Of a DNA stretch of 64,000 bases, positions 46,555 to 60,176 are shown in pieces. Within the stretch, counting starts at the first letter, position 1, and each line of letters begins with the position of its first letter. The stretch covers positions 1,292 through 65,291 of the forward strand of contig NZ_LMOV01000023.1 in NCBI RefSeq assembly GCF_001424265.1. Direction: 5' to 3'. This stretch comes from Acidovorax sp. Leaf160 (GTDB taxonomy: Bacteria; Pseudomonadota; Gammaproteobacteria; Burkholderiales; Burkholderiaceae_C). The notes under the pieces were generated by a model. The model was given only the letters and a program-made list of their open reading frames with translations. It made no database searches and was not told the DNA's origin. Both the position numbers and the translations under genes were made by a program.

Positions 46555-48048
46555 TCAGGTAGCCAGCGCGCGCACGACGGCGTCGGCGCAGAGGGCCATC
46601 AAACCGCCGGGCAGCAGGCCCAGCGCCACGATCAGGGCGCCGTTGAGCGCCAGCACCACGCGCACGTCCATCGGGGCGGACACGCGGGTCGCGGTCAGCG
46701 GTGCATCGAAGTACATCACCTTCACGACGCGCAGGTAGTAGAAGGCGCCGATCAGCGACATGATCACGGCGAACACGGCCAAGGCGATGTAGAGGGTCTG
46801 GCCCGAAGCCACCAGCGCCTGCAGCACGGCCAGCTTGGCGTAGAAACCCACCAGCGGGGGCAGACCCGCGAAAGAGAATAGGCAGATCGCCATCACGCCG
46901 GCATAGAACGGGCTGCGCTGGTTGAGGCCCGACAGGTCGGCCACTTCCTCGCTTTCGAAACCCTCACGCGCCAGCAGCAGGATGACGCCGAAGGCCGCCA
47001 ACGTGGTCAGCACATAGGTCACCACGTAGAACATGGCCGAGCTGTAGGCGTTCTCGACGGCCGTGGCATCGACGTTGCCGTTGATCACGCCCGACAGCAG
47101 GCCCAGCAGCACGAAGCCCATCTGCGAGATGGTCGAATAGGCCAGCATGCGCTTGAGGTTGGTCTGCATGATGGCGGCCAGGTTGCCGACCAGCAGCGAG
47201 CCGATCGCCAGCACCGCCAGCATCTGCTGCCAGTCGATGGCCAGGGGCAGCAGGCCGTCCACCAGCAGGCGGATGGTGATGGCGAAAGCGGCCAGCTTGG
47301 GTGCGCCGCCGATGACCAGCGTCACCGCCGTCGGGGCACCCTGATAGACGTCGGGCACCCACATGTGGAATGGAACGGCGCCCAGCTTGAAGCCGAGGCC
47401 GGCCACCACGAACACCAGGCCGAAGACCAGCACCTGGTGGCGGATCTGGCCGGAATTGACCGCCTTGAACACCTGGCCGATGTCCAGCGAGCCCGTGGCA
47501 CCGTAGATCATCGACAGGCCGTAGAGCAGGAAGCCGCTGGCCATCGCGCCCAGCACGAAATACTTCATGGCCGCTTCGGTCGAGACGGCGTGGTCACGGC
47601 GCAGCGCCACCAGCGCGTAGCTGGACAGGGTGAGCAGTTCCAGGCCCAGATAGATCACCAGGAAGTTGTTGCCCGAGATCATCACGAAGATGCCCAGCAG
47701 CAGGAACATCGACAGCGTGAACATCTCGCCGCCGCGCAGCATGCCGCGGTCCGCCGCATAGGGGCGGCCATAGACCAGGGTCACCATCATCGCGATGGTC
47801 GCGAAGCACTTGAGCCAGTTGCCCATGGCGTCGCTGACGACCATGTTGCCGAAGCCGTAGAAGGTGCCGCCACCGGTTGCGTACATGGCCTGCAGTGCGG
47901 CCACCACGGCCAGCGTGAGCATGGTGAGCACGTAGGTGCCGGTGCGCCGGGCGCTGGTAACGCTCAGGTCCACCAGCGCGATCACGCAGGCCATGACCAG
48001 AAGAACGATCTCGGGGTAGATCGCCAGCCAGCTGATGTTGTCAATCAT
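46555..48048 (-). CDS. nuoN: NADH-quinone oxidoreductase subunit N
   Basis: A 497-residue antiporter-like membrane subunit of respiratory complex I, which couples NADH oxidation to proton pumping. About fourteen transmembrane helices run along its length. MIDNISWLAIYPEIVLLVMACVIAL at the start and the conserved KLGAVPFHMWVPDVYQGAPTAV region (with the helix-7 Lys and proton-path residues) are clear. It is the last gene of the nuo operon, 28 bp after nuoM. Function is in the plasma membrane arm. Confidence 0.96.
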   Translation of the reverse strand: MIDNISWLAIYPEIVLLVMACVIALVDLSVTSARRTGTYVLTMLTLAVVAALQAMYATGGGTFYGFGNMVVSDAMGNWLKCFATIAMMVTLVYGRPYAADRGMLRGGEMFTLSMFLLLGIFVMISGNNFLVIYLGLELLTLSSYALVALRRDHAVSTEAAMKYFVLGAMASGFLLYGLSMIYGATGSLDIGQVFKAVNSGQIRHQVLVFGLVFVVAGLGFKLGAVPFHMWVPDVYQGAPTAVTLVIGGAPKLAAFAITIRLLVDGLLPLAIDWQQMLAVLAIGSLLVGNLAAIMQTNLKRMLAYSTISQMGFVLLGLLSGVINGNVDATAVENAYSSAMFYVVTYVLTTLAAFGVILLLAREGFESEEVADLSGLNQRSPFYAGVMAICLFSFAGLPPLVGFYAKLAVLQALVASGQTLYIALAVFAVIMSLIGAFYYLRVVKVMYFDAPLTATRVSAPMDVRVVLALNGALIVALGLLPGGLMALCADAVVRALAT

Positions 48049-48076
48049 CTCGTCTCTCTCGGTTCAGTCTGGTGGG

Positions 48077-49552
48077 TCAGTTGAGCTTGGACAGCGCCAC
48101 GTGCTTGAGCAACTGCGCGACGGACACGTCCATGACGTCGGTGAACGGACGTGGGTACAGGCCCATGTACAGCACCGCGATCGCCAGCACGGCCATCACC
48201 AGGAATTCACGGGCGTTGATGTCCTTGAGTTCGCGGACATGGTCGTTGGCGACGGGGCCCAGATAGACGCGCTTGTACATCCACAGGGTGTAGGCCGCGC
48301 CCAGGATGAGGGCGGTGGCGGATGCCAGACCCACCCAGAAATTGAACTTCACGGCGCCCAGGATGACCATCCACTCGCCCACGAAACCGGCAGTGCCCGG
48401 CAGGCCGCAATTGGCCATGGCGAACAGCAGCGCGAAGGCGGCGAACTTGGGCATGGTGTTGACCACGCCGCCATAGGCCGCGATCTCACGCGAATGCACG
48501 CGGTCGTACAGCACGCCGATCGACAGGAACATCGCGCCGGACACGAAGCCGTGGGCAATCATCTGCACGATGCCGCCGGAGACACCGAGGTCGTTGAAGA
48601 TGAAGAAGCCCAGCGTGACGAAGCCCATGTGGGCCACCGACGAATAGGCCACCAGCTTCTTCATGTCCTTCTGCACCAGCGCGACCAGGCCGACGTAGAT
48701 CACGGCGACGAGCGACAGCGCGATCATCAGCCAGGCCCACTCGCGGGCGGCATCGGGAGCGATGGGCATGGAAAAGCGCAGGAAGCCGTAGGCACCGAGC
48801 TTCAGCATGATGGCCGCCAGCACGGCGGAACCGCCGGTGGGCGCTTCCACGTGCACGTCGGGCAGCCAGGTGTGCACCGGCCACATCGGCACCTTCACCG
48901 CAAACGCTGCGAAGAAGGCGAAGAACAGCAGCGTCTGCGCGGTGCGCGACAGCGGCAGCTGGTGCCACGTGGCGATGTCGAAGCTGCCACCCGACTGGTT
49001 GTACAGGTAGATCAGCGCGATCAGCATCAGCAGCGAGCCGAGCAGCGTGTAGAGGAAGAACTTGAACGCCGCGTAGATCTTGTTCGGCCCGCCCCAGACA
49101 CCGATGATCAAATACATCGGGATCAGCGTGGCTTCGAAGAACACGTAGAACAGCATGCCGTCCAGTGCGCTGAACACGCCGATCATCAGACCGGAGAGGA
49201 TCAGGAAGGCGCCCATGTACTGGTTCACCCGCTCGGTGATGGCTTCCCACGACGCGATCACGACGATCACGGTGATGAAGGCCGTCAGCGGCACGAACCA
49301 GAACGAGATGCCGTCCACACCCAGGTGGTACTGCACGTTGAAACGCTCGATCCACATGGCTTTCTCGACGAACTGCGCCGCGGCGCTCGCATTGTCGAAA
49401 CCCACATAGAGCGGCACCGTCACCGCCAGGCCGACCAGGGCGCCGACCAGCGCCAGCCAGCGCACCAGCGGCGCCTGTTCTTCACGCCCGAAGGCGAGCA
49501 GGAGAATGCCGAACGCAATCGGCACCCAGATCGCAAGACTCAACCAACCCAT
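48077..49552 (-). CDS. nuoM: NADH-quinone oxidoreductase subunit M
   Basis: A 491-residue antiporter-like subunit of complex I with about fourteen transmembrane helices. Marks include the YHLGVDGISFWFVPLTAFIT (helix 4-5) and KVPMWPVHTWLPDVHVEAPT proton-channel segments, and LVQKDMKKLVAYSSVAHMGFV. It pumps protons in the distal membrane arm. A 13-bp gap separates it from nuoL. Confidence 0.96.
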   Translation of the reverse strand: MGWLSLAIWVPIAFGILLLAFGREEQAPLVRWLALVGALVGLAVTVPLYVGFDNASAAAQFVEKAMWIERFNVQYHLGVDGISFWFVPLTAFITVIVVIASWEAITERVNQYMGAFLILSGLMIGVFSALDGMLFYVFFEATLIPMYLIIGVWGGPNKIYAAFKFFLYTLLGSLLMLIALIYLYNQSGGSFDIATWHQLPLSRTAQTLLFFAFFAAFAVKVPMWPVHTWLPDVHVEAPTGGSAVLAAIMLKLGAYGFLRFSMPIAPDAAREWAWLMIALSLVAVIYVGLVALVQKDMKKLVAYSSVAHMGFVTLGFFIFNDLGVSGGIVQMIAHGFVSGAMFLSIGVLYDRVHSREIAAYGGVVNTMPKFAAFALLFAMANCGLPGTAGFVGEWMVILGAVKFNFWVGLASATALILGAAYTLWMYKRVYLGPVANDHVRELKDINAREFLVMAVLAIAVLYMGLYPRPFTDVMDVSVAQLLKHVALSKLN

Positions 49553-49565
49553 TTTTATTGTTCTC

Positions 49566-51611
<2,046 letters not shown>

Positions 51612-51642
51612 TCTTGAGAACCTTGCTTGTGTCCGGCGACCA

Positions 51643-51951
51643 TCAACCCTTGAGGGTGTTGAGGTCTTCCGCGTTGATGCTGGATTTGTTGCGGAAGAGC
51701 AGAACCAGGATGGCGAGGCCGATGGCGGACTCGGCGGCGGCCACGGTCAGGATGAAGAACACGAACACCTGGCCGTGCATGTCGCCCAGATAGTGGGAGA
51801 AGGCCACGAAGTTCATGTTCACCGCCAGCAGCATCAGCTCGATCGCCATCAGCAGCACGATCAGGTTGCGGCGATTCAGGAAGATGCCGATCACGGCCAT
51901 GGCGAACAGCATGGCCCCCAGCGTCAGAAAGTGCCCCAGGGTCAACGTCAT
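51643..51951 (-). CDS. nuoK: NADH-quinone oxidoreductase subunit K
   Basis: A 102-residue membrane subunit with three helices, homologous to the MrpC antiporter subunit. [22 protein letters not shown] starts the first helix, and the conserved Glu pair of the E-channel is in [18 protein letters not shown]. It overlaps nuoJ by 4 bp (ATGA), which is normal for the operon. Confidence 0.96.
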   Translation of the reverse strand: MTLTLGHFLTLGAMLFAMAVIGIFLNRRNLIVLLMAIELMLLAVNMNFVAFSHYLGDMHGQVFVFFILTVAAAESAIGLAILVLLFRNKSSINAEDLNTLKG

Positions 51952-52616
51952 GCCTTCTTCTCCTCGACGGCGGCGGCCACGGGTGCCGGTTCTTCAGCCT
52001 TGCGCGTGGCAGGCACCTGCACCATCGCCACACGGTCGCTGGCGCGCACGCGGATCTGCTCGGATGGGCTGATGGTCTTGTTGTCCTTGCGCTGGCGCAG
52101 GGTGAGCGCGATGGCGGCAATCATGGCCACCAGCAGGATGACTGCCGCGATCTCGACCGGATAGAGGTATTCGGTATAGAGCAGCTTGCCCAGTGCGCGG
52201 GTGTTGGAATAGGGAATGGCCTGCCCTGCCGCGTCCACCATCATGGCGACGGCCTTGGGCTCGTCCATGCCGCGGAAGCCCGACATCAGCACAGCGCCCA
52301 TTTCCAGTGCGATCAGCGCGCCGATGAACGCGGCCAGCGGGAAGTGCCGCCAGAAGCCCCGGCGGACCTGGTCGATGTGGATGTCCAGCATCATCACCAC
52401 GAACAGGAACAGCACCATCACCGCGCCCAGGTAGACGAGCACCAGCGCGATGGCGAGAAATTCGGCCTTGAGCAACAGCCAGATGGCCGCAGCTTGGGAG
52501 AAGGCGAGGATCAGATGCAGCACGGCGTGCACGGGATTGCGCGCAGTGATGACCCGGAAGGCCGCGTAAAGCAGCACGACCGAGAACAGATAGAAGAAAC
52601 CAGTCTTGGCGTCCAT
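51948..52616 (-). CDS. nuoJ: NADH-quinone oxidoreductase subunit J
   Basis: A 222-residue membrane subunit with five helices: [54 protein letters not shown] and further segments. It ends in a soluble tail rich in Glu, Ala and Pro ([15 protein letters not shown]). The start at 52616 ([10 protein letters not shown]) was preferred to the upstream extension with no conservation. It lies in the quinone-proximal membrane arm. It overlaps nuoK by 4 bp. Confidence 0.95.
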   Translation of the reverse strand: MDAKTGFFYLFSVVLLYAAFRVITARNPVHAVLHLILAFSQAAAIWLLLKAEFLAIALVLVYLGAVMVLFLFVVMMLDIHIDQVRRGFWRHFPLAAFIGALIALEMGAVLMSGFRGMDEPKAVAMMVDAAGQAIPYSNTRALGKLLYTEYLYPVEIAAVILLVAMIAAIALTLRQRKDNKTISPSEQIRVRASDRVAMVQVPATRKAEEPAPVAAAVEEKKA

Positions 52617-52656
52617 GGATCGAGTCTTTGTAAAGATCAGGCGGGAGCAGTGCCGC

Positions 52657-53169
52657 TCAGCGGTACTTGGCGTCCGCGGCCTTCGCTGCGGCAATCTCGG
52701 GCTCGTAGCGGTCGCCGACGGCCAGCAGCATTTCCTTCGTGAAGTACAGATCGCCGCGCTTTTCGCCGTGGTATTCCAGGATCTGGGTTTCCACGATGGA
52801 GTCGACCGGGCAGCTTTCCTCGCAGAAGCCGCAGAAGATGCACTTGGTCAGGTCGATGTCGTAGCGCGTGGTGCGCCGGGATCCGTCCGCGCGCACATCG
52901 GACTCGATGGTGATGGCCAGCGCCGGGCACACCGCTTCGCACAGCTTGCAGGCAATGCAGCGCTCTTCGCCGTTTTCATAGCGGCGCAGCGCGTGCAGGC
53001 CACGGAAGCGCGGCGACAGCGGCGTCTTTTCTTCAGGAAACTGCACCGTCACCTTGCGGCGGAAGGCGTAGCGGCCGGTCAGCGCCATGCCCTTGACCAG
53101 CTCCACCAGCATGAAGCTCTTGAAGAAATCCTTGATCGAGAAAGGTGATGCAGAAGCAACAGCAGTCAT
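52657..53169 (-). CDS. nuoI: NADH-quinone oxidoreductase subunit I (two 4Fe-4S clusters)
   Basis: A 170-residue peripheral-arm subunit carrying clusters N6a and N6b. Two CxxCxxCxxxCP motifs are seen: [16 protein letters not shown] and [16 protein letters not shown]. The N-terminus has an amphipathic helix ([21 protein letters not shown]) that contacts NuoH. It passes electrons from NuoG toward NuoB. A 40-bp gap separates it from nuoJ. Confidence 0.97.
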   Translation of the reverse strand: MTAVASASPFSIKDFFKSFMLVELVKGMALTGRYAFRRKVTVQFPEEKTPLSPRFRGLHALRRYENGEERCIACKLCEAVCPALAITIESDVRADGSRRTTRYDIDLTKCIFCGFCEESCPVDSIVETQILEYHGEKRGDLYFTKEMLLAVGDRYEPEIAAAKAADAKYR

Positions 53170-53181
53170 GGTTGTCCCCGC

Positions 53182-54258
53182 CTAGTTCCAGATGTTCCAG
53201 GGCGAATGCAGCCAAGCGCCCACGATAAGCAGCCACACCAGGGTGACCGGAATGAAGATCTTCCAACCCAGACGCATGATCTGGTCATAACGGAATCGCG
53301 GGAAGGTCGCGCGGATCCAGATGAACATGGACACCACCACGAACGTCTTCAGACCCAGCCAGATCCAGCCCGGGATGAAGCCCAGCGCCTCGACGGGTGG
53401 CAGCCAGCCGCCCATGAACATCAGCACGCCGAGGATCGACACCAGCCACATGCTGGCGTATTCGGCCAGGAAGAACACCGCGAAGCCCATGCCCGAGTAC
53501 TCGACCATGTGGCCGGCCACGATTTCCGCTTCGCCTTCCACCACGTCGAAGGGGTGGCGGTTGGTTTCGGCCACGCCCGAGATCAGGTAGACGATGAAGA
53601 TGGGCAGCAGGGGCAGCCAGTTCCAGGACAGGAAGGTGAGACCCATGCCGGCCATGGTGCCGCGGCTCTGGCTCGCGACCACGTCGATCAGGTTCATGCT
53701 GCCCGACACCATGATCACCACCAGGAAGCAGAAGCCCATGGCGATTTCATAGCTCACCATCTGGGCGGACGCACGCAGCGCCCCCAGGAAGGCGTACTTG
53801 GAGTTCGATGCCCAGCCGGCGATGATCACGCCGTAGACCTCGATGGAGGTGATTGCCATGATCAGCAGCAGGCCCGCATTGACGTTGGCCAGCACGGTTT
53901 CGGGACCGAAAGGAATCGCCACCCAGGCAGCCAGCGCCGGCATGATCGCCATCAGCGGGCCGAGCACGAAGAGACCCTTGCTCGCGGCCGCGGGCTGGAT
54001 GATTTCCTTGGTCATCAGCTTCAGGCCGTCAGCCAGCGGCTGCAGCAAACCGAACGGACCGACCCGGTTGGGGCCATGGCGCACCTGCATGAAGCCCAGC
54101 AGCTTGCGCTCCCAGAGCGTCAGGTAGGCAACCGCGCCCATCAGCGGGGCCACGATGGCGACGATCTTCAGCAGGATCCAGAGCACGGGCCAGGCTGCCG
54201 CCGTCCACCAGGTGTAGGGCAGCAGATGCAGCCCGCCGTTGTACAGCGCGTCGATCAT
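53182..54258 (-). CDS. nuoH: NADH-quinone oxidoreductase subunit H
   Basis: A 358-residue membrane subunit with eight helices that forms the quinone-binding interface. Conserved segments: [40 protein letters not shown] and [20 protein letters not shown], both typical. A 12-bp gap precedes nuoI (order on the minus strand: nuoG, nuoH, nuoI). It overlaps nuoG by 4 bp. Confidence 0.97.
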   Translation of the reverse strand: MIDALYNGGLHLLPYTWWTAAAWPVLWILLKIVAIVAPLMGAVAYLTLWERKLLGFMQVRHGPNRVGPFGLLQPLADGLKLMTKEIIQPAAASKGLFVLGPLMAIMPALAAWVAIPFGPETVLANVNAGLLLIMAITSIEVYGVIIAGWASNSKYAFLGALRASAQMVSYEIAMGFCFLVVIMVSGSMNLIDVVASQSRGTMAGMGLTFLSWNWLPLLPIFIVYLISGVAETNRHPFDVVEGEAEIVAGHMVEYSGMGFAVFFLAEYASMWLVSILGVLMFMGGWLPPVEALGFIPGWIWLGLKTFVVVSMFIWIRATFPRFRYDQIMRLGWKIFIPVTLVWLLIVGAWLHSPWNIWN

Positions 54259-56399
54259 GCTGCGACTCCTTCAGCGGCGTGCCGGGCATCGGCCGTCAAT
54301 TGCAGCGACGTGGCACGGCGCACCAGGCCATCGAGCTGGTAGATGCTGGCCACGACCGGCTCGCGCACTGCAGCGTCGGCTGGCGCTCCCGCTGCGGCCT
54401 TGGTGTGGTTGCTCAGGCTTTCGGCGGGCAGCGATTCGAGCGCCACTGCACCCGGCGCCACGCCGGTGGCCTGCGCCAGCACTTGCTGCGAGGTCTCGAA
54501 GTCGAGGCCCTGCACACCCATCAGGTTGCCGAGCACGCGCAGCACCTTCCAGGCTGGACGCGCGTCGCCCTGCGGCTTCACCACCGCATGGAAGCTCTGC
54601 AGGCGGCCTTCCGCATTCACGAACGTGCCGGAGGTTTCCGAGAACGGCGCGATCGGCAGCAGCACATCGCTGAATTCCATGTTGGCCTTGAACGGGCTGA
54701 GCGTGACGACCATCTCGGCTTGCGCCAGCGCGCGGCCGGCATCGACGCCATAGGCGGAATCGTGCACCGGCTCGGTATTGAGCAGCAGTGCGGCCTTCAG
54801 GCCACCCGAGAGCATCTGGCCGGCATGGAGACCGTTCGACTGCGGTTGGGCACCGACGAACTGTGCGCCAACGGTGTTGGCAGCCTCCGTCAGGTAGCCG
54901 ACCGTGGCATCGGTGTGCGTGCCGATCCACTGCGCTATGGCGAGCAGTTGGGACGCCTGCGCGTGGTGCGCGGCGCCATTGCCCAACAGGATGGCCCGGC
55001 GCTCGCCCGACAGCAGCGCCTGGGCGATGCCGCGGGCCTCTTCGCTGACCTCGCCCACGACGTGGGGAGCGGCGACGTTCTTTTCCTGTGCGATGGCGGC
55101 CGCGATGGCACCGAGCGCGCCCAGCCAGTCAGCGGCTGGCGCCACCACGGAATGCTCGACGGGCATGGCCCAGTCGTACGCCTGGCTGTTGACGGCGGCC
55201 ACACGGCAACCCCGTCGGGCGGCCTGGCGGATGCGCTGTGCGAACAGCGGGTGGTCCTTGCGCAGGTTGGAACCCACGACCAGCACGGACTGCAGGGTGG
55301 ACAGCGATGCCACCGACGTTCCGAGCCAGCGCACGCCTTCAAACGCCGTGAACTCGGCATTGCGCAGGCGGTAATCGATGTTGTCGCTGCCCAGGCCGCG
55401 CACCAGCGCACCGGCCAGGTACAGCTCTTCCAGCGTGCTGTGCGGGCTCACCAGGGCACCGATGCGGCTGGCGCCGTGGTCGTTGCGGACGCTCTGCAAG
55501 CCGTTGGCCACATATTCCAAAGCGGTCTGCCAGTCGACTTCCTGCCATTGGCCGCCCTGCTTCAGCATGGGGCGGGTCAGGCGATCGTCGCTGTTGAGGG
55601 CCTCGTACGAGAAGCGGTCGCGGTCGGCGATCCAGCACTCGTTGACGTCTTCGTTTTCCAGCGGCACGACGCGCATCACGCGGTGGTTCTTGACCTGAAC
55701 GATCAGGTTGGCACCGGTCGAGTCGTGCGGGCTGACCGACTTGCGGCGCGACAGCTCCCAGGTGCGGGCGCTGTAGCGGAACGGCTTGCTGGTCAATGCG
55801 CCCACGGGGCAGATGTCGATCATGTTGCCCGACAGCTCAGAGTCGACCGTGTCGCCCACGACCGTGGTGATCTCGGAATGTTCACCACGGTGGATCATGC
55901 CGAGCTCCATCACGCCGGCCACTTCCTGGCCGAAGCGCACGCAACGGGTGCAGTGGATGCAGCGGCTCATCTCTTCCATCGAGATCAGCGGGCCGACATC
56001 CTTGTGGAACACCACGCGCTTTTCTTCGTCGTAGCGCGACGAAGAACCGCCGTAGCCCACGGCCAGATCCTGCAGCTGGCATTCGCCGCCCTGATCGCAG
56101 ATCGGGCAGTCCAGCGGGTGATTGATGAGCAGAAACTCCATCACCGACTGCTGGGCCTTGATGGCCTTGTCGCTCTTGGTGCGCACGATCATGCCCTGCG
56201 TCACGGGCGTGGCGCAGGCGGGCATGGGCTTGGGCGCCTTCTCCACGTCCACCAGGCACATGCGGCAGTTGGCGGCGATGGAAAGCTTCTTGTGATAGCA
56301 GAAATGGGGAATGTAGGTGCCGGCCTTTTCGGCAGCATGCATCACCATGCTGCCTTCGGCGACTTCTACCTTCTGCCCGTCCAGTTCGATTTCAACCAT
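54255..56399 (-). CDS. nuoG: NADH-quinone oxidoreductase subunit G
   Basis: A 714-residue peripheral-arm subunit. The N-terminal [2Fe-2S] ligands are in [18 protein letters not shown] and CATPV; the His/Cys 4Fe-4S set is [17 protein letters not shown]; and the third cluster uses [13 protein letters not shown] with DICPVGALT. The large C-terminal molybdopterin-like domain (from about 225) is present but without cofactor, as expected. The start at 56399 begins [13 protein letters not shown]; a longer frame upstream is antisense noise. It passes electrons from NuoF to NuoI. A 14-bp gap follows nuoF. Confidence 0.97.
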   Translation of the reverse strand: MVEIELDGQKVEVAEGSMVMHAAEKAGTYIPHFCYHKKLSIAANCRMCLVDVEKAPKPMPACATPVTQGMIVRTKSDKAIKAQQSVMEFLLINHPLDCPICDQGGECQLQDLAVGYGGSSSRYDEEKRVVFHKDVGPLISMEEMSRCIHCTRCVRFGQEVAGVMELGMIHRGEHSEITTVVGDTVDSELSGNMIDICPVGALTSKPFRYSARTWELSRRKSVSPHDSTGANLIVQVKNHRVMRVVPLENEDVNECWIADRDRFSYEALNSDDRLTRPMLKQGGQWQEVDWQTALEYVANGLQSVRNDHGASRIGALVSPHSTLEELYLAGALVRGLGSDNIDYRLRNAEFTAFEGVRWLGTSVASLSTLQSVLVVGSNLRKDHPLFAQRIRQAARRGCRVAAVNSQAYDWAMPVEHSVVAPAADWLGALGAIAAAIAQEKNVAAPHVVGEVSEEARGIAQALLSGERRAILLGNGAAHHAQASQLLAIAQWIGTHTDATVGYLTEAANTVGAQFVGAQPQSNGLHAGQMLSGGLKAALLLNTEPVHDSAYGVDAGRALAQAEMVVTLSPFKANMEFSDVLLPIAPFSETSGTFVNAEGRLQSFHAVVKPQGDARPAWKVLRVLGNLMGVQGLDFETSQQVLAQATGVAPGAVALESLPAESLSNHTKAAAGAPADAAVREPVVASIYQLDGLVRRATSLQLTADARHAAEGVAA

Positions 56400-56413
56400 A
56401 TGCGTTCTCGAGG

Positions 56414-57769
56414 TCAGGCAGAGGCAGGCGCCTGGGGAGTCTGTTGTCGGATCAGCGCTTCGAACTCGGGGCGGAAGTGCTTGATCATGGCGCGCACGGG
56501 CATCGCCGCTGCATCGCCCAGGGCGCAGATCGTGCGGCCCTGGATGTTGTCCGCCACCGAATTCAGCAGGTCCAGGTCGCCCACGCGCCCTTCGCTGTGC
56601 TGGATGCGGTCGATCACGCGCCACATCCAGCCCGTGCCCTCACGGCAGGGCGTGCACTGGCCACAGGATTCGTGCGAATAGAAGTACGACAGGCGCAGCA
56701 GGCTTTCCACCATGCTGCGGGAGTCGTCCATCACGATGACGGCACCCGAGCCCAGCATGGAGCCTGCCTTGGCGATGGAGTCGTAGTCCATCGTGCATTC
56801 CATGATGATGGACGCGGGCAGCACGGGCGACGACGAGCCTCCCGGAATCACCGCTTTCAGCTGACGGCCCTTGCGCACGCCGCCGGCCAGCTCGAGCAGC
56901 TTGGCGAAGGGCGTGCCCATGGGCACTTCGTAGTTGCCGGGCTTTTCCACGTCGCCGGACACCGAGAAGATCTTGGTGCCGCCGTTGTTCGGCTTGCCGC
57001 AAGCCAGGTAGGCCGCGCCGCCGTTGCGGATGATCCAGGGCACCGCCGCGAAGGTTTCGGTGTTGTTGATCGTGGTGGGCTTGCCGTACAGGCCGAAGCT
57101 CGCAGGGAACGGCGGCTTGAAGCGCGGCTGGCCCTTCTTGCCTTCCAGCGACTCGAGGAGAGCCGTCTCTTCGCCGCAGATGTATGCGCCGAAGCCGTGG
57201 GCCGCGTGCAGCTGGAAGCTGTAGTTGCTGCCCAGGATCTTGTCGCCCAGGTAGCCGGCGGCGCGCGCCTCTTCCAGCGCCTCTTCGAAACGATCGTACG
57301 TCTGGAAGATCTCGCCGTGGATGTAGTTGTAGCCCACAGAGATGCCCATCGCATAGGCCGCGATGATCATGCCCTCGATGACAATGTGCGGGTTGAACTG
57401 CAGGATGTCGCGGTCCTTGCACGTGCCCGGCTCGCCCTCGTCGGAATTGCAGACGAGGTACTTCTGGCCGGGGAACGAGCGGGGCATGAAGCTCCACTTC
57501 AGGCCGGTGGGGAAGCCGGCGCCGCCGCGGCCGCGCAGGCCCGATTCCTTGACCGTGGCGATGACCTGGTCCTGCGTCAGCGGCTCGCCGCCGTCGGTGC
57601 CCAGGATCTTGCGCAGGGCCTGGTAGCCGCCGCGCGCCTCATAGTCCTTGAGGCTCCAGTTCGTGCCATCGAGGCCCGCGTAGATCTGCGGCTCGATGTG
57701 GCGGTCGTGGAAGCAGGTCTGGACGCCCGTGGCCTGGAACTGCGAGAGGATTTGTGCGGCGGAGGTCAT
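56414..57769 (-). CDS. nuoF: NADH-quinone oxidoreductase subunit F (NADH and FMN binding)
   Basis: A 451-residue catalytic subunit that oxidises NADH. Motifs: [16 protein letters not shown] (NADH and FMN binding), [33 protein letters not shown] and the N3 4Fe-4S ligands [12 protein letters not shown] plus the downstream Cys near ICALGD. The start at 57769 ([11 protein letters not shown]) overlaps nuoE by 4 bp. It forms the NADH-dehydrogenase module with NuoE and NuoG. Confidence 0.97.
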   Translation of the reverse strand: MTSAAQILSQFQATGVQTCFHDRHIEPQIYAGLDGTNWSLKDYEARGGYQALRKILGTDGGEPLTQDQVIATVKESGLRGRGGAGFPTGLKWSFMPRSFPGQKYLVCNSDEGEPGTCKDRDILQFNPHIVIEGMIIAAYAMGISVGYNYIHGEIFQTYDRFEEALEEARAAGYLGDKILGSNYSFQLHAAHGFGAYICGEETALLESLEGKKGQPRFKPPFPASFGLYGKPTTINNTETFAAVPWIIRNGGAAYLACGKPNNGGTKIFSVSGDVEKPGNYEVPMGTPFAKLLELAGGVRKGRQLKAVIPGGSSSPVLPASIIMECTMDYDSIAKAGSMLGSGAVIVMDDSRSMVESLLRLSYFYSHESCGQCTPCREGTGWMWRVIDRIQHSEGRVGDLDLLNSVADNIQGRTICALGDAAAMPVRAMIKHFRPEFEALIRQQTPQAPASA

Positions 57770-58281
57770 GCGCGCTCCTCCACGCGGCCCGGGGCCGCAC
57801 CTTCGGCCTGCCGGAGTCCGTCCACCAGCTGGTCGAGCTTGTCGTTGTCCATGAAGCTGCACATCGTGCGGTCGTTGACCAGCATGACGGGGGAGTCGGC
57901 GCAGGCACCCAGGCACTCGGATTGCTGCAGCGTGAACAGGCCATCGGGCGTGGTCTCGCCCATGGCGATGCCCAGCTTCTTTTCCAGGTGGTGCAGCGCC
58001 TTCTGGCCGTCGCGCAGCTGGCACGGCAGGTTGGTGCAGACGTTCAGCTTGAACTTGCCGGTCGGCTGCTGGTTGTACATGTTGTAGAACGTCGTGACTT
58101 CGTGCACGGCGATCTGCGGCATGCCCAGGTACTCGGCGATGACGGCTTCGCTCTCGGTGCTCACCCAGCCCTGTTCCTGCTGGACGATGGCCAGGCAGGC
58201 CATCACGGCCGACTGCTTCTGCTCGGGCGGGTACTTCGCCACTTCGCGCGCGAACCGCGCCTTGGTCGCTTCGGTAATCAT
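57766..58281 (-). CDS. nuoE: NADH-quinone oxidoreductase subunit E
   Basis: A 171-residue thioredoxin-fold [2Fe-2S] subunit (N1a). The cluster Cys residues are in [12 protein letters not shown] and [13 protein letters not shown]. The N-terminal helical region includes [20 protein letters not shown]. It associates with NuoF, with which it shares a 4-bp overlap; another 4-bp overlap joins it to nuoD. Confidence 0.97.
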   Translation of the reverse strand: MITEATKARFAREVAKYPPEQKQSAVMACLAIVQQEQGWVSTESEAVIAEYLGMPQIAVHEVTTFYNMYNQQPTGKFKLNVCTNLPCQLRDGQKALHHLEKKLGIAMGETTPDGLFTLQQSECLGACADSPVMLVNDRTMCSFMDNDKLDQLVDGLRQAEGAAPGRVEERA

Positions 58282-59531
58282 CGATCAATCTCCCCGAACA
58301 CGATATCCATGGTGCCGATGATGGCCACCGCGTCGGCAATCATGTGACCCCGCGCCATTTCGTCCAGGGTCGCCAGGTGGGCGAATCCCGGGGCACGGAT
58401 CTTCAAACGGTATGGCTTGTTGGCACCATCGCTCACCAGATAGATGCCGAACTCGCCCTTGGGGTGCTCGACGGCGGCATAAGCCTCGCCTTCGGGCACG
58501 CGGAAGCCTTCGGTGAAGAGCTTGAAGTGGTGGATCAGCTCTTCCATGTTGGACTTCATGGACTCACGCGATGGCGGCGCCACCTTGTGGTTGTCCGTGA
58601 TGACCGGGCCGGGATTGGCACGCAGCCAGTCCACGCACTGCTTGATGATGCGATTGGACTCGCGCATTTCCTGCACGCGCACCAGGTAGCGGTCATAGCA
58701 GTCGCCCGTCTTGCCGACCGGCACGTCGAAATCGACGCGGTCATAGGCGTCGTAGGGCTGCTTCTTGCGCAGATCCCAGGCGATGCCCGAACCGCGCAGC
58801 ATCGGGCCGGTCATGCCCAGGTTGAGCGCGCGCTCCGGCGTCACCACGCCGATGCCCACCGTACGCTGCTTCCAGATGCGGTTGTCGGTCAGCAGGGTTT
58901 CGTATTCGTCCACGCACTTGGGGAAGCGCTTGGTGAAATCGTCGATGAAGTCGAGCATCGAACCCTGGCGGTTCTGGTTCAGCGCGTCGATGGCCTTCGC
59001 ATTGCGGATCTTGTTGACCTTGTACTGCGGCATCGAGTCGGGCAGGTCGCGGTAGACGCCGCCCGGACGGAAGTAGGCCGCGTGCATGCGCGCGCCCGAC
59101 ACCGCTTCGTAGATGTCGAACAGGTCTTCGCGCTCGCGGAAGGTGTAGATCAGGATCGTGGAGCTGCCGCAATCGTTGCCGTGCGAACCCAGCCACATCA
59201 GGTGGTTCAGCAGACGGGTGATCTCGGAGAACATCACGCGGATGTACTGCGCGCGCAGCGGCACGTCGAGGCCCAGCAGCTTCTCGATGGCCAGGCAATA
59301 CGCATGCTCGTTGCACATCATCGAGACATAGTCCAGCCGGTCCATGTAGGGAAGCGACTGGATGAAGGTCTTGTGCTCGGCCAGCTTCTCGGTGGCGCGG
59401 TGCAGCAGGCCGATGTGCGGGTCGGCGCGCTGGACGACTTCGCCGTCCAGCTCGAGCACCAGGCGCAGCACGCCGTGCGCGGCCGGATGCTGGGGCCCGA
59501 AGTTCAGGGAGTAGTTCTTGATTTCAGCCAT
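58278..59531 (-). CDS. nuoD: NADH-quinone oxidoreductase subunit D (49 kDa)
   Basis: A 417-residue subunit forming the quinone pocket with NuoB and NuoH. Conserved features: [23 protein letters not shown] at the N-terminus (including the quinone His), [35 protein letters not shown] and the C-terminal [18 protein letters not shown]. It is related to [NiFe]-hydrogenase large subunits but lacks the Ni-binding Cys pairs. It is not fused to NuoC, unlike in enterobacteria. Confidence 0.97.
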   Translation of the reverse strand: MAEIKNYSLNFGPQHPAAHGVLRLVLELDGEVVQRADPHIGLLHRATEKLAEHKTFIQSLPYMDRLDYVSMMCNEHAYCLAIEKLLGLDVPLRAQYIRVMFSEITRLLNHLMWLGSHGNDCGSSTILIYTFREREDLFDIYEAVSGARMHAAYFRPGGVYRDLPDSMPQYKVNKIRNAKAIDALNQNRQGSMLDFIDDFTKRFPKCVDEYETLLTDNRIWKQRTVGIGVVTPERALNLGMTGPMLRGSGIAWDLRKKQPYDAYDRVDFDVPVGKTGDCYDRYLVRVQEMRESNRIIKQCVDWLRANPGPVITDNHKVAPPSRESMKSNMEELIHHFKLFTEGFRVPEGEAYAAVEHPKGEFGIYLVSDGANKPYRLKIRAPGFAHLATLDEMARGHMIADAVAIIGTMDIVFGEIDR

Positions 59532-59557
59532 GGTGGATCACTGGGCGCCAGAGCGCC

Positions 59558-60166
59558 TCAATGCAGGCCTCCGTAATTGTCTTCGCGGATGATGCGCGGC
59601 GTTACCTCGCGCGGCTCGATGGTCACGGGCTCGTACACCACGCGGCGCTGGTCGGCGTCGTAGCGCATCTCGACGTGACCCGTCAGCGGGAAGTCCTTGC
59701 GGAACGGGTGGCCGATGAAACCGTAGTCGGTCAGGATGCGGCGCAGGTCGTTGTGGCCGTCGAACACGATGCCGTAGAGGTCGAACGCCTCGCGCTCATA
59801 CCAGTTGGCGGAGTTCCACAGGTCGGCCACCGAGGGGACCACCGGCAGGTCGTCATCGGGGCAGAACACCTTGACGCGCACGCGCTGGTTCAGGCTGACC
59901 GACAGCAGGTGCGACACCACGCCGTAGCGCGCACCTTCCACACCGACTTCGCGGTAGGCGGAATAGTCCACGCCGCACAGATCGACCAGCTGCTCGAACT
60001 GGCAGCCGGGCGCGTCGCGCAGGATCTGCATGGCGGCCAGGTAATCGGCCGCGGAAACCACGGCGGTCACTTCTTCCAGCTGGACGGTGATCGAACGCAG
60101 CTTGTCGCCCAGGGCGCCAGCGATCACATCCCGAAGCACTTCGGGGCGAATGGCAATAGCAGTCAT
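59558..60166 (-). CDS. nuoC: NADH-quinone oxidoreductase subunit C (30 kDa)
   Basis: A 202-residue peripheral-arm subunit. The family motif for the 30-kDa subunit is [28 protein letters not shown], followed by [19 protein letters not shown]. It docks onto NuoD and NuoB. It is encoded separately from nuoD. A 26-bp gap leads to nuoD and 10 bp separate it from nuoB. Confidence 0.97.
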   Translation of the reverse strand: MTAIAIRPEVLRDVIAGALGDKLRSITVQLEEVTAVVSAADYLAAMQILRDAPGCQFEQLVDLCGVDYSAYREVGVEGARYGVVSHLLSVSLNQRVRVKVFCPDDDLPVVPSVADLWNSANWYEREAFDLYGIVFDGHNDLRRILTDYGFIGHPFRKDFPLTGHVEMRYDADQRRVVYEPVTIEPREVTPRIIREDNYGGLH

Positions 60167-60176
60167 GTTCGAGCCC